From NCBI RefSeq assembly GCF_026153355.1, contig NZ_CP110636.1:806001-870000 (forward strand): 64,000 bases of DNA. The letters run 5' to 3'. The notes beneath the pieces were generated by a model. It saw only the letters and a program-made list of their open reading frames with translations, was not told where the DNA came from and searched no databases. The translations under genes and the position numbers were made by a program. This DNA comes from Streptomyces endophytica (GTDB taxonomy: Bacteria > Actinomycetota > Actinomycetes > Streptomycetales > Streptomycetaceae). Below, in pieces: positions 18,850 to 27,716 of the stretch; the stretch's first letter is position 1; each line of letters starts with the position of its first letter.

Positions 18850-19068
18850 ATGCGTGTCGACCCGACCGACCCGGACACTTTCGTGGACGACAGCGACACC
18901 GCCGAATTGGACGTGGAGGCGCCGGAGGCGGACGCCCAGGAGCAGTACGCCGATCTCGCACCGCAGCGCGACGAGGCGCTGAACGGCATCGACCCGACCA
19001 CCGCGAACGAGGCGGACCTCGCCGAGCAGGCCCGGGTCGTCGAGCTGAACGAAGACGAATACCGATGA
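18850..19068 (+). CDS. Small acidic conserved hypothetical protein
   Basis: 72 residues, strongly acidic (many Asp/Glu), beginning MRVDPTDPDTFVDDSDTAEL and ending VVELNEDEYR. No membrane segment and no known domain. GAGAAAGG lies upstream of the ATG. It is divergent from the hydrolase gene and precedes the TetR gene. I recognise it only as a Streptomyces-type small protein. Confidence 0.72.
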   Translation: MRVDPTDPDTFVDDSDTAELDVEAPEADAQEQYADLAPQRDEALNGIDPTTANEADLAEQARVVELNEDEYR

Positions 19069-19215
19069 CCTGGGGCGTTATGTCGCATTGGCGCGGCGGG
19101 CCGGAGAGAAATTCTCGGCCCGGACCGCGCACAGCCGGGTTACCCAAAAGTACGATGGCGGGCGCGGTGCACCACCTTGTACTGGCCGCGTAGGGAACGA
19201 TTTCTGGGAGGCAGC

Positions 19216-19857
19216 GTGAGCGCCATCGAGCAGACCGAGGCGGCGCGCCCGCGGGGCACACGCCTGCCACGCCGCGCCCGGCGGAACCAACTTCTGGGCG
19301 CGGCCCAGGAGGTTTTCGTCGCACAGGGCTACCACGCCGCGGCCATGGACGACATCGCCGAGCGGGCCGGCGTCAGCAAGCCGGTGCTCTACCAGCACTT
19401 CCCCGGGAAGCTGGAGCTCTACCTCGCGCTGCTGGACCAGCACTGCGAGGCGCTGCTGCACTCGGTGCGTTCGGCGCTCGCGTCGACCACCGACAACAAG
19501 CAGCGGGTCGCGGCGACGATGGACGCCTACTTCGCGTACGTCGAGGACCCGGGCGGCGCCTTCCGGCTGGTCTTCGAGTCGGACCTGACCAACGAGCCGG
19601 CGGTCCGCGAGCGGGTGGACAAGGTGTCGCTGGAGTGCGCCGAGGCCATAAGCGCGGTGATCGCCGAGGACACCGGCCTGTCGCAGGACGAGTCGATGCT
19701 GCTCGCGGTGGGCCTGGGCGGGGTCTCCCAGGTGGTGGCGCGGTACTGGCTCTCCTCCGGGAGCACGGTCCCGCGGGACACCGCGGTGGCCCTGCTGACG
19801 TCGCTCGCCTGGAAGGGCATCGCCGGCTTCCCGCTGCACGGCAGCGACACGCACTGA
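19216..19857 (+). CDS. TetR/AcrR-family transcriptional regulator
   Basis: 213 residues. The helix-turn-helix (about residues 20-66) reads RRNQLLGAAQEVFVAQGYH then MDDIAERAGVSKPVLYQHF. The C-terminal all-helical part includes GLGGVSQVVARYWL. The GTG start at 19216 follows GGGAGG by five bases. It is probably the counterpart of the TetR protein next to DUF3107 in the actinobacterial moeZ-DUF3152-TetR-DUF3107-helicase neighbourhood. Ligand and targets are unknown. Confidence 0.9.
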   Translation: MSAIEQTEAARPRGTRLPRRARRNQLLGAAQEVFVAQGYHAAAMDDIAERAGVSKPVLYQHFPGKLELYLALLDQHCEALLHSVRSALASTTDNKQRVAATMDAYFAYVEDPGGAFRLVFESDLTNEPAVRERVDKVSLECAEAISAVIAEDTGLSQDESMLLAVGLGGVSQVVARYWLSSGSTVPRDTAVALLTSLAWKGIAGFPLHGSDTH

Positions 19858-19948
19858 CCCTGTTCGCTGCGGGCGTGGTCCACGGCGTCCTGTGCGTCCC
19901 CGTACCGGGCTAATGTGTGCTGCGTACGGCGCGGATGACCGCGCATCC

Positions 19949-19969
19949 TCCCCCAGCGGTGCTGGGGGA
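19949..19969. repeat. Dispersed-type CCCCCAGC hairpin
   Basis: TCCCCCAGC and GCTGGGGGA form a perfect 9-bp stem with a three-base loop, followed by ACCCCCA. This layout is typical of a small hairpin repeat scattered between Streptomyces genes. It lies in the 140-base gap between the TetR and DUF3107 genes and may be a terminator or mRNA-processing site. Confidence 0.6.
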
Positions 19970-19997
19970 CCCCCAGATCGTCGGAGGGACAAAAGCC

Positions 19998-20224
19998 GTG
20001 GAGGTCAAGATCGGCGTGCAGCACGCACCCCGCGAGATCGTTCTGGAGAGCGGGCAGTCTGCCGAAGGGTCGAGCGGGCGGTTGCCGACGCGCTGGCCGG
20101 CAAGTCGGAGCTGCTGAAGCTGGCGGACGAACACGGCCGCAAGATCCTGGTCCCGGCGGACCGGGTGGCCTATGTGGAGATCGGCGAGCCGGCCGGCCGC
20201 AAGGTCGGGTTCGGCGCGCTCTGA
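19998..20224 (+). CDS. DUF3107 family protein (frameshifted)
   Basis: 75 residues after one base is restored near 20063. It starts (M)EVKIGVQHAPREIVLES and continues VERAVADALAGKSELLKL, ILVPADRVAYVEIGE, ending VGFGAL. This is the small DUF3107 protein (TB9.4 type), conserved next to a TetR gene and an RhlE-type helicase in actinobacteria; function unknown. The GTG start has GGAGGGAC about nine bases upstream. Confidence 0.87.
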
Positions 20225-20261
20225 TCGACGGGCGCCGCGCGCGGCGCCCGCGGAGCACGAG

Positions 20262-20304
20262 GGCGGCGGCCCGGGGGACGCGTTCCCCCGGGCCGCCGCC
20301 TTTT
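20262..20304 (+). terminator. Rho-independent terminator after DUF3107
   Basis: Exact 17-bp stem (20262-20278 with 20284-20300), five-base loop, followed by TTTT. A smaller palindrome at 20231-20248 precedes it. Confidence 0.85.
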
Positions 20305-20493
20305 CCCGTTCGTCCTGGTCGCGCCCGGCGCCCGGACCGCTGCGCTGATCGGGCAGCGGGGTGGCGCGTCGAGGGTTGCTACCGCTGCCCCTTGGGTACG
20401 ACCGCCTACGACCGATTTGTTCACCCGACGGATCGGCGCGGCGCGCCACCGGCGCGCTGCCCGGAGTCTGCACGGAATGTGGGAGGGAAGAGC

Positions 20494-20784
20494 ATGATTT
20501 TCGAAGCGCTCGGAGCCGTGGCCATCGGCCTCGCCATCGCGGTCTTCGCCATGCGACGGCTGCCCGATCGCTTCCCCGCGCGCGGTCTCACCCTGGCGAC
20601 CGGCCCGGTCGCGGCCCTGCTCGGCGCGCTGCTGACCCGCTCGATCCTCGGCCCCGGGCATCCCGTCCAGGTGATGCTCGCCGCGGTCGCCGTGAGCGCG
20701 GCGCTGCTGTCGGTCCTGGTGCGCCCGCCGCGCAGCCGTCTTCGGCGGCCGGCCGCGACGCTGAAGGGGCACCGGACGGCCTGA
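20494..20784 (+). CDS. Small integral membrane protein
   Basis: 96 residues with about three hydrophobic segments: FEALGAVAIGLAIAVFAM, GPVAALLGALLTRSI and VMLAAVAVSAALLSVLV. The C-terminus is Arg-rich and cytoplasmic by the positive-inside rule. GGGAGGG lies eight bases before the ATG. Family not recognised. It is convergent with the ferritin-like gene (44-base gap). Confidence 0.7.
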   Translation: MIFEALGAVAIGLAIAVFAMRRLPDRFPARGLTLATGPVAALLGALLTRSILGPGHPVQVMLAAVAVSAALLSVLVRPPRSRLRRPAATLKGHRTA

Positions 20785-20827
20785 AGCGCCCGGCTACCCC
20801 TCCTTCGTCTTCTTCGTACGCCGACCG

Positions 20828-21565
20828 TCAGGCCGCCAGGCCCAGCGCCGCCATCCGCTTGGTGTGCGCCTCGGTGATCCGGGAGAACATCCGGCCCACC
20901 TCGGCCAGGTCGAAGCCGTCGGCGACCCCGCCCACCAGCATCGTGGAGAGCGCGTCGCGGTCCGCGACGACCCGCTGGGCCTGCGAGAGCGCCTCGCCCA
21001 TCAGACGGCGGGCCCACAGTGCGAGCCGCCCGCCGACCCGCGGCTCGGCCTCGATGGCCGCCCGCACCTTCTCCACGGCGAAGGAGGCGTGCCCGGTGTC
21101 GTCCAGCACGGCCAGCACCAGATCGCGGGTGTCGGCGTCCAGCCGTGCCGCGACCTCGCGGTAGAAGTCACTGGCGATCGAGTCGCCCACGTACGCCTTG
21201 ACCAGGCCCTCCAGCCAGTCCGACGGCGCGGTCTGGCGGTGGAACTCGTCCAGTGCGGCGGCGAACGGCTCCATCGCCTCGTTCGGCTCGGCCTCGATCT
21301 GCGAGAGCCGCTCCCGCAGCCGCTCGAAGTGGTGGAACTCGGCCGAGGCCATCTTGGCCAGCTCGGCCTTGTCGTCCATCGTCGGCGCGAGCTTGGCGTC
21401 CTCCGCCAGGCGCTCGAAGGCGGACAGCTCGCCGTACGCGAGCGCGCCGAGCAGATCGATCACGGCGGCCCGGTAGTGCGGGTCGGCGGATGCCTGCGCC
21501 CAGTCCTGGGCGGCGATCCCGGTGTGTTCTTGCGCGTCAGCCGCGGCGTTGTCAGGCGTTCCCAT
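20828..21565 (-). CDS. Ferritin-like domain protein
   Basis: 245 residues. It carries a four-helix ferritin-like domain with metal-ligand type helices: LGALAYGELSAFERLAEDAKL, MASAEFHHFERLRERL (ExxHH/ExxH), VGDSIASDFYREVAARL and LDDTGHASFAVEKVRAAI. It matches the ferritin-like protein found between DUF3107 and the RhlE helicase in actinobacteria. An oxidase or hydroxylase role is possible; no partner is seen. ATG at 21563-21565; an upstream in-frame ATG would add a leader that does not look conserved. Confidence 0.85.
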   Translation of the reverse strand: MGTPDNAAADAQEHTGIAAQDWAQASADPHYRAAVIDLLGALAYGELSAFERLAEDAKLAPTMDDKAELAKMASAEFHHFERLRERLSQIEAEPNEAMEPFAAALDEFHRQTAPSDWLEGLVKAYVGDSIASDFYREVAARLDADTRDLVLAVLDDTGHASFAVEKVRAAIEAEPRVGGRLALWARRLMGEALSQAQRVVADRDALSTMLVGGVADGFDLAEVGRMFSRITEAHTKRMAALGLAA

Positions 21566-22001
21566 GGCGGCACAATAGCCCGCTCGGCGGTCCGGGAAGG
21601 CCCTGGTCAGCCAGTTCCGTTCACCCGTTCGATCAGTCCGCCGGACCGGCGTCCGGGCGGTGCGCGGGGACGTGACGTATTCCTCACTCATACAAGCCTT
21701 CGGATGGGGGCGCCGTATCCGGGGTACAGTGGTATTGGACCTGCCGAGTACTCGGTGGGTCGTTCCACGAAGCGGATGCCCGGTCGGTGGCCCGATCGGC
21801 TCCAAACCGACCGCCCTCCCCCGCGGCGCGTACGAGACGTACGCACAGCAGGAGGCACACCGCTCGCGGCAGGAGCGCCTGAGCGTTGGCAGTGGTCCCG
21901 CGCCACCGGCCCCATCTGGCCGGCCCCGTACGAAACCGTGCGACGGTGCGGTACGACCCCCTTCGCCGCCTCACGCCGCGTCTCACAGAAGAGGCAAGAT
22001 T
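21566..22001 (+). promoter_or_regulatory. Long leader region of the DEAD-box helicase gene
   Basis: This 436-base gap holds divergent promoters. A TACAGT at 21725-21730 is a plausible -10 box for the helicase, giving a leader of about 265 bases. A perfect hairpin GCGTACG-AGA-CGTACGC lies at 21828-21844, directly before AGCAGGAGGCAC. The helicase frame is open back to 21660, so an N-terminal extension cannot be excluded, but its composition is not protein-like. Confidence 0.45.
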
Positions 22002-24104
22002 CTGTCTACGTTCCGAGACCTCGGGATTTTCCCCGAGACCGCTGAGGCCCTGGAAGCCGTCGGCATCGTTTCCCCCTTTCCCATCCAGGAGCTGACGCTC
22101 CCCGTCGCCCTCTCCGGCAACGACGTCATCGGCCAGGCCAAGACCGGCACCGGCAAGACCCTGGGCTTCGGGCTTCCGCTCATCGAGCGGGTCACCGTCC
22201 CGGCGGACGTCGAGGCGGGCCGGGCGCAGCCCGAGCAGCTGACCGAGGCGCCGCAGGCCCTCGTCGTCGTCCCCACCCGTGAGCTGTGCCAGCAGGTCAC
22301 CAACGACCTGCTCACCGCCGGCAAGGTCCGCAACGTGCGGGTGCTGGCGATCTACGGCGGCCGGGCCTACGAGCCCCAGGTCGAGGCGCTGAAGAAGGGC
22401 GTCGACGTGGTCGTCGGCACGCCCGGCCGGCTGCTGGACCTCGCGGGCCAGAAGAAGCTGAACCTCTCGCAGGTGCGCACCCTCGTCCTGGACGAGGCCG
22501 ACGAGATGCTCGACCTGGGCTTCCTGCCGGACGTCGAGAAGATCATCCAGCTGCTGCCGGCCAAGCGGCAGACCATGCTGTTCTCCGCGACCATGCCCGG
22601 CCAGGTCATCTCGCTGGCCCGCCGCTACATGTCGCAGCCGACCCACATCCGCGCCACCGCGCCGGACGACGAGGGCGCGACGGTCGCCAACATCACCCAG
22701 CACGTCTACCGCGCGCACTCCATGGACAAGCCGGAGATGGTCTCGCGGATCCTGCAGGCCGAGGGCCGCGGTCTGGCGATGCTGTTCTGCCGGACGAAGC
22801 GGACCGCCGCCGACATCGCCGACCAGCTCGCCCGGCGCGGCTTCGCGTCCGGCGCGGTCCACGGCGACCTCGGCCAGGGCGCCCGCGAGCAGGCGCTGCG
22901 CGCCTTCCGCAACGGCAAGGTCGACGTCCTGGTCTGCACCGACGTCGCCGCCCGCGGTATCGACGTCGAGGGTGTGACCCACGTCGTCAACTACCAGTCG
23001 CCCGAGGACGAGAAGACCTACCTGCACCGCATCGGCCGCACCGGCCGGGCGGGCGCCAAGGGCACCGCGATCACCCTCGTCGACTGGGACGACATCCCGC
23101 GCTGGAAGCTGATCAACAAGGCGCTGGACCTGCCGTTCGACGAGCCGGAGGAGACCTACTCCACCTCGCCGCACCTCTACGAGCAGCTCAACATCCCCGA
23201 GGGCACCAAGGGCGTGCTGCCGCGCGCCGAGCGCACCCGGGCCGGGCTCGCCGCGGAAGAGCTCGAGGACCTGGGCGAGACCGGCGGCCGCGGCCGCGGT
23301 CCCCGCCGGGGCGCGGCCGTCGAGGAGGAGCGTCCCCAGCGCACCCGTGCACCGCGGCAGCGCCGCCGTACCCGCGGCGGCACACCGCTGGACGGCCCGG
23401 CTGCTTCCGAGGCGAAGGCGACCGGGTCGCTCGACGCCGCCGAGGGCACCGAGGAGGCCGCGGGACCGCGGCAGCCGCGCCGGCGCCGGCGGACCCGCAG
23501 CGGGTCGGCCGCGGCGACGATCCCGGTGGCGGGCGCCGCCCCGGCGCAGGCCGCGGAGGCCGCCGACGTGGTGGCCGAGGCCGCCCCGGCCGCCGAGGTG
23601 ACCGAGGCCCCGGCCAAGCCGAAGCGGACCCGCACCCGGACCCGCAAGGCCGCCGCTGCCGAACCGGCCGCGCCGGAAGCCGCCGCGGCGGCGGAGGCGG
23701 TGCTGGACACCGTCGAGGCCGCCGAGGAGGCTCCGGCCAAGCCGAAGCGCACCCGGACCCGGAAGACCGCCGCCAAGGCCACCACCACCGAGGCCGCCGA
23801 GGCCGCGGTGGCCACCGCCGAGGGCGCCGAGGAGGCTCCGGCCAAGCCGAAGCGCACCCGCACCCGCAAGACCGCCGCCGCCGAGCCGGCCGCCACCGAG
23901 GCCCCCGCGGCCGCGGCGGTGTCCGTCGAGGTCGCGGAGGAGGCGCCGGCCAAGCCGAAGCGGACGCGCAAGACGGCGGCGAAGACCGCTGCCGCCAAGA
24001 AGACCGTGGCCGCGGCCCCCGCCGCCGCGGACGGCGAGGAGGCTCCGGCCAAGCCGAAGCGCACCCGGACCCGGAAGGCCGCGGCCGCCCAGCCGGCCGA
24101 CTGA
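22002..24104 (+). CDS. DEAD-box ATP-dependent RNA helicase, RhlE-like, with basic repeat tail
   Basis: 700 residues from the preferred start. RecA domain 1: Q motif GIVSPFPIQELTLP, Walker A AKTGTGKT (about 47), PTREL, TPGRLLD, DEAD (LDEADEM, about 163) and SAT. RecA domain 2: ARGIDVEGVTHVVNY and HRIGRTGRAG. It unwinds structured RNA. The last 270 residues are a low-complexity tail with five copies of APAKPKRTRxRK embedded in Ala/Glu-rich spacers, an RNA- or DNA-binding basic tail resembling histone H1-like repeats. The start is taken as CTG at 22002-22004 (MSTFRDLGIF) because AAGAGG sits seven bases upstream and no canonical start codon is near; see findings. Confidence 0.9.
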   Translation: MSTFRDLGIFPETAEALEAVGIVSPFPIQELTLPVALSGNDVIGQAKTGTGKTLGFGLPLIERVTVPADVEAGRAQPEQLTEAPQALVVVPTRELCQQVTNDLLTAGKVRNVRVLAIYGGRAYEPQVEALKKGVDVVVGTPGRLLDLAGQKKLNLSQVRTLVLDEADEMLDLGFLPDVEKIIQLLPAKRQTMLFSATMPGQVISLARRYMSQPTHIRATAPDDEGATVANITQHVYRAHSMDKPEMVSRILQAEGRGLAMLFCRTKRTAADIADQLARRGFASGAVHGDLGQGAREQALRAFRNGKVDVLVCTDVAARGIDVEGVTHVVNYQSPEDEKTYLHRIGRTGRAGAKGTAITLVDWDDIPRWKLINKALDLPFDEPEETYSTSPHLYEQLNIPEGTKGVLPRAERTRAGLAAEELEDLGETGGRGRGPRRGAAVEEERPQRTRAPRQRRRTRGGTPLDGPAASEAKATGSLDAAEGTEEAAGPRQPRRRRRTRSGSAAATIPVAGAAPAQAAEAADVVAEAAPAAEVTEAPAKPKRTRTRTRKAAAAEPAAPEAAAAAEAVLDTVEAAEEAPAKPKRTRTRKTAAKATTTEAAEAAVATAEGAEEAPAKPKRTRTRKTAAAEPAATEAPAAAAVSVEVAEEAPAKPKRTRKTAAKTAAAKKTVAAAPAAADGEEAPAKPKRTRTRKAAAAQPAD

Positions 24105-24123
24105 CGCCCGACGGCCCGATCGA

Positions 24124-24167
24124 CCGGACGACCCGGCCCCGCTCCCCGCGGGTGCCGGGTCGTCCGG
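24124..24167 (+). terminator. 13-bp stem terminator after the helicase
   Basis: CCGGACGACCCGG (24124-24136) pairs exactly with 24155-24167 across an 18-base loop, 20 bases after the helicase stop. Confidence 0.7.
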
Positions 24168-24199
24168 CGTCCCGGCCCGGTTTTCCCGCCCGGCCCGGT

Positions 24200-24205
24200 T
24201 AACCT
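24200..24205 (+). promoter_or_regulatory. Candidate -10 box (TAACCT) for a leaderless transcript
   Basis: TAACCT ends six bases before the ATG at 24212 and no ribosome-binding site is visible, a spacing expected for a leaderless mRNA. No convincing -35 box. Confidence 0.4.
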
Positions 24206-24211
24206 CACCCC

Positions 24212-25077
24212 ATGAGCAGGCCGCCCACCCTCACGCTGCCCCCGTGCGCCCGCGCGTACCGACTCGACACCGACCGCGGCGAGTTCGCCGTGCACGACGC
24301 CCGGCCCGACGGTGCGCCGATCGGGACCGCGCTGCTGGTGCCCGGCTTCACCGGCAGCAAGGAGGACTTCATCGCCTTGCTGGCGCCGCTCGCCGCGGCC
24401 GGGTTCCGGGCGGTCGCGGTGGACGGCCGCGGCCAGCACGAGTCCCCGGCCCGCGCGACGAACGGGCTTACGCACAGCGGGAGTTGGCGCTCGACGTACT
24501 GGCCCAGGCACGGGCCGTGCAGCGGGCCGGGAACGGTCCGCTGCATCTGCTCGGGCATTCGCTGGGCGGGCTGATCACCCGGGCCGCGGTGCTGCTCGAC
24601 GCCGCCCCGTTCCGTTCACTCACCGTGCTCAGCTCCGGTCCGGCGGCCATCGAGACGTCCCAGCAGGCCCGGGTGCGGATGCTGATCGACGCGCTCGGCT
24701 CGCTCGGCATGGAGGACGTCTGGCGGGCGATGCGCGAGCTGGACCCGCCGGAGGCGGCGGACGCCGAGACCCCGCCGGAGATCGGCGCGTTCCTGCACCG
24801 CCGTTGGCTGAACACCGTCCCCGAGCAGCTGATCGCGACCGGCCGGCAGATGCTGGCGGAGCCCGACCGGGTGGCGCCGCTGGCCCGCACCGGACTCCCC
24901 GTGCACGTCGTCTCCGGGTCGCTGGACTACGCCTGGCCGGTGCCGTCGATCGACGACATGGCGCGCCGGCTGTCCGCCCGGCGCACCGTCATCGAGGGCG
25001 CCGAGCACTCCCCCAACGTCGAACGCCCGGAGAAGACCGCCGAGGCGCTGACCGGGTTCTGGAGCGGGGTGGGGTAG
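24212..25077 (+). CDS. Alpha/beta hydrolase (frameshifted)
   Basis: About 288 residues after one base is restored near 24455. It reads LLVPGFTGSKEDFIALL, VAVDGRGQHES, the nucleophile elbow LLGHSLGGLITRAAV, and late in the chain GLPVHVVSGSLDYAWPV and EGAEHSPNVERPE with the catalytic His. An esterase/lipase-type hydrolase; substrate unknown. It follows the helicase in the same order as in other actinobacteria. Confidence 0.87.
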
Positions 25078-25185
25078 CGCCCCGGGGTGTCGCCGGGACA
25101 GCGCCCGATGGTTCGGCGAGCATCGAAAGGAAACGGCCGGGCCCGTGCGGCCCGTCCGGCACCGGCTGCCGACGAAGGGCCCGAC

Positions 25186-25647
25186 ATGACCGAGAACCCC
25201 CAGGACGACCCGCACGGCATCGCGCTCACCCGCACCTTCGACGCGCGCCGCGACCTGGTCTTCGAGGCCTGGACCACGCCCGCGCACTTCGCGTACTGGT
25301 TCGGCGGGGAGCTGACGGTGCCGGTCGAGCGGAATGACGATGGACGTCCGGCCGGGCGGTCGTGGTCCTTGGTCATGCACTCCCCGGACGGCAGCGAGCT
25401 GCCGTTCTCCGGGGTGTACCGGGAGGTCGTGCCGCCGGAGACGCTGGAGTTCACGCTCAACGACGCCTATGCGCCGAGCAGTTCGGAGGGTGAGCTGATC
25501 AGGGTGACCCTGAGCGATCTCGGGGACCGGACGGAGATGGCCTTCCGGCAGCTCGGCGGCAACCTCACACCGGAGCAGTACCAGCAGGCGGAGGCGGGCT
25601 GGACGAGCTTCTTCGACCGGCTGGAGGGACTCCTCGCCCGGGCCTGA
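25186..25647 (+). CDS. SRPBCC / AHSA1-domain protein
   Basis: 153 residues: LTRTFDARRDLVFEAWTTPAHFAYWFG, then VMHSPDGSELPFSGVYREVVPPETLEFT and GWTSFFDRLEGLLA, the classic activator-of-Hsp90-homologue-1-like fold, a hydrophobic-ligand cup. The family's DxRPGGRW core is missing from this frame. Bases 25334-25360 instead read MTMDVRPGG in the neighbouring frame, so three nearby base losses probably replaced about ten residues while leaving the overall frame intact. Confidence 0.83.
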   Translation: MTENPQDDPHGIALTRTFDARRDLVFEAWTTPAHFAYWFGGELTVPVERNDDGRPAGRSWSLVMHSPDGSELPFSGVYREVVPPETLEFTLNDAYAPSSSEGELIRVTLSDLGDRTEMAFRQLGGNLTPEQYQQAEAGWTSFFDRLEGLLARA

Positions 25648-25691
25648 ACCGCCCTCGGCCGCCCCGCGGGGACCCTGAGACCCGGAGCCCT

Positions 25692-26614
25692 CTAGAGCTG
25701 TCCCTGTACGTGCTCCCAGAAGCCGTCCCGCAGCACCCGGCGCAGGTCGGCGTGGCCGCGCAGGGAGTGGTGCAGCAGGGCCTCGGCGGCGGTCAGCAGC
25801 TCCTGGTTCGACGGGGCCGGGGAGGTACGGGTGCCCGGGCAGCAGTCCGGCCGCCCATTCCCGGCCGCGCTCCGAGAGCCACTGGGCGGCGACCCGCGCC
25901 CCGACGAAGCGGACGTCCTCCCGGCCGGGCGCCGGGCCCTCGCCGCCGGCCTGCTCGGGGCCTTCGACGCCGGTCCGCCGGGTGACGTAGGGCTTGCAGA
26001 AGTCCAGGTCGAAGACGCGGGTGCTGTCGGCCTCCCACAGCAGGGGTTCGGCCTGGTTGCGGCCGGCCGGCGCCTCGATGCCCCACAGGTGGACCCGGGC
26101 GCCGTAGCCCTGGGCCGCCTCGACCGCGGAGACCAGGTCCTCGTCACCGCCGATGAGCACCGCGTCGGTGATCGCACGGTGCGGGCCAGCGACTCCAGGT
26201 CCGAGCGGATCAGGGAATCGACACCCTTCTGCTGGTTGTTGGCGTTGAGGTTGCCGAGCCTGACCTTCACTCGGGCAGCTCGGCGATCCGCTGCTGCTCG
26301 GCGGTGTGGAGGCGCGGCGGGCGCCGTCGTACCAGTAGACCCGCAGCAGCGGCTGTCCGGGAAGATCGTCCGGGCTCGGTCGATGAAGCCTCGATGATCC
26401 CCTCGGCGTCCAGCTCGAAGCCCTTGCGGTCCTCGGTGCCGGCGACGAGCTTCCCGGCGGCGGCGTAGACGTAGCCGGCGTCGACGAAGGCGGCGTGCAC
26501 CGAGGGTGTCGTGCCGACCTTGGTGAGGACCCGGGCGAGCAGCTCGTTGGTGCGCGCCATCCCGGCGGCGAGCGCGGCGAGGTCGGTGGGGCCCGGGGGC
26601 TGGAGGTCGTTCAT
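25692..26614 (-). CDS. NYN-domain (LabA/PIN-like) protein (multiple frameshifts)
   Basis: About 309 residues. It starts MNDLQPPGPTDLAALAAGMA and enters the NYN ribonuclease-like fold: HAAFVDAGYVYAAAGKL with the first acidic residue, FIDRARTIFPDSR, LLRVYWYDGAR, QQKGVDSLIRSDLESLA, and DAVLIGGDEDLVSAVEAAQGYGARVHLWG with the GGDxD motif. The C-terminus reads NQELLTAAEALLHHSLRGHADLRRVL. The frame shifts about seven times, all consistent with single-base loss. NYN proteins are often RNases. The neighbours do not suggest a partner. Confidence 0.82.
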
Positions 26615-26817
26615 ACCGGACCCATTGTCCGGGCGTCGGCTCGGCGGACACAACCGCTCTACCTGCGAGTATTTAGACCGTCGAAAAAATTTCTTTAGCG
26701 TAGGGAATGATTGCAGGGTGCGGTCCGTTGTACCTGTACGGAACGGCGGGCGACGAGGCCCGGTGATCCGCACCACTCACGTTCTCCGCAGGAGGATTCC
26801 GACGAAGGAGAAGCCTG

Positions 26818-26969
26818 ATGCGCTTCGAGATCATGCGCCTGGACGACGTCGACGGCACGGCCGTGGACAGCACCGTCGTGGACGCCGCCTCCGTCAACCG
26901 GATCGTGCAGCAGGCCGCCGCAACCGGCCAGCGCATCTACATCGCCCGGCCGACACCGTCGCCCGTTAA
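26818..26969 (+). CDS. Small conserved hypothetical protein (frameshifted)
   Basis: 50 residues after one base is restored near 26943. It starts MRFEIMRLDDVDGTAVDSTV, continues VDAASVNRIVQQAAATGQRIYI and ends RPADTVAR. GAAGGAG lies nine bases before the ATG. I know this only as a small Streptomyces protein of unknown function. The upstream 200 bases are unusually AT-rich and hold divergent promoters for this gene and the NYN gene. Confidence 0.72.
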
Positions 26970-26997
26970 TCCTGGCCGCCGAGAGGCCACCGATGCC

Positions 26998-27037
26998 GCA
27001 GTGCCCCCGTACGGAACACGCCGTACGGGGGCACTGC
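26998..27037. terminator. 17-bp perfect-stem terminator
   Basis: 26998-27014 pairs exactly with 27021-27037 around a six-base loop. It lies between the small plus-strand gene and the MarC gene on the minus strand, so it may serve both. Confidence 0.8.
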
Positions 27038-27111
27038 CGTATAGGTAGGGCCGCCGAGGGAGGCTCTGCCGTCCACAGGCGGCGGACCTCCCGTACGGCC
27101 CTGGCGGGCGC

Positions 27112-27716
27112 TCAGGCCGCCTGAATGACCTGCAGCACACCGTTGATGATCTGCTGCACGGCCAGCGCGGAGAGCATCATGCCCGCCAGCCGGGTCACCA
27201 GGACGACCCCGCCGTCCTTGATCACGCGGATGATCACCAGCGAGAAGCGCATCACCAGATACAGCACCACATGGATCGCCGCGATCGCCGCCCACACGGA
27301 GAGCTGGGCCGCGAAGCCGTGGGCGTGCTGCACCGCGAGGATCACCGACACGATCGCGCCGGGCCCGGCCAGCAGCGGCATGCCCAGCGGCACCAGCGCC
27401 ACATTGACGTCTTGGTCTGGGTCGGCTCCTCCGACTTCCCGGTCAGCAGGTCCAGCGCGACCAGCAGGAGCAGCAGCCCGCCCGCGATCATCAGCGCGGG
27501 CGTCGAGATGTGCAGCCGGCCCAGGATCTGCCGGCCGAAGAGCCCGAAGACGGCGATCACGCCGAAGGCGACGGCCGCGGCCTGCCAGGCCATCCGGCGC
27601 TGGACCTTGGCCGGCCGGCCGGAGGTGAGGGCGAGGAAGATCGGGGTGATCCCCGGGGGTCCATGATCACGAAAAGCGTGACGAAAAGGGTGCTGAAGAC
27701 GGGCGACGTCGAACAT
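27112..27716 (-). CDS. MarC/UPF0056 family membrane protein (multiple frameshifts)
   Basis: About 202 residues and six helices. Segments in order: MFDVA, then VFSTLFVTLFVIMDP, PGITPIFLAL, GVIAVFGLFGRQIL, MIAGGLLLLLVALDLLTG, VALVPLGMPLLAGPGAIVSVILAV and a C-terminal pair ending GVLQVIQAA. The NPxG-like motif of the family is represented by DPPGITPIF across a break. About four lost bases (two near 27700, one near 27660, one near 27405) account for all changes. MarC proteins are putative amino-acid or small-molecule exporters; the substrate is unknown. Confidence 0.83.

Noticed and set aside
23600..24090. Regular repeats as a CRISPR array
   Set aside because: They are in-frame coding repeats of the helicase tail, unequal in length, with no unique spacers and no cas genes.
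25692..26614. NYN protein as half of a toxin-antitoxin pair
   Set aside because: There is no small cotranscribed partner next to it, and its length is that of solitary chromosomal NYN proteins.
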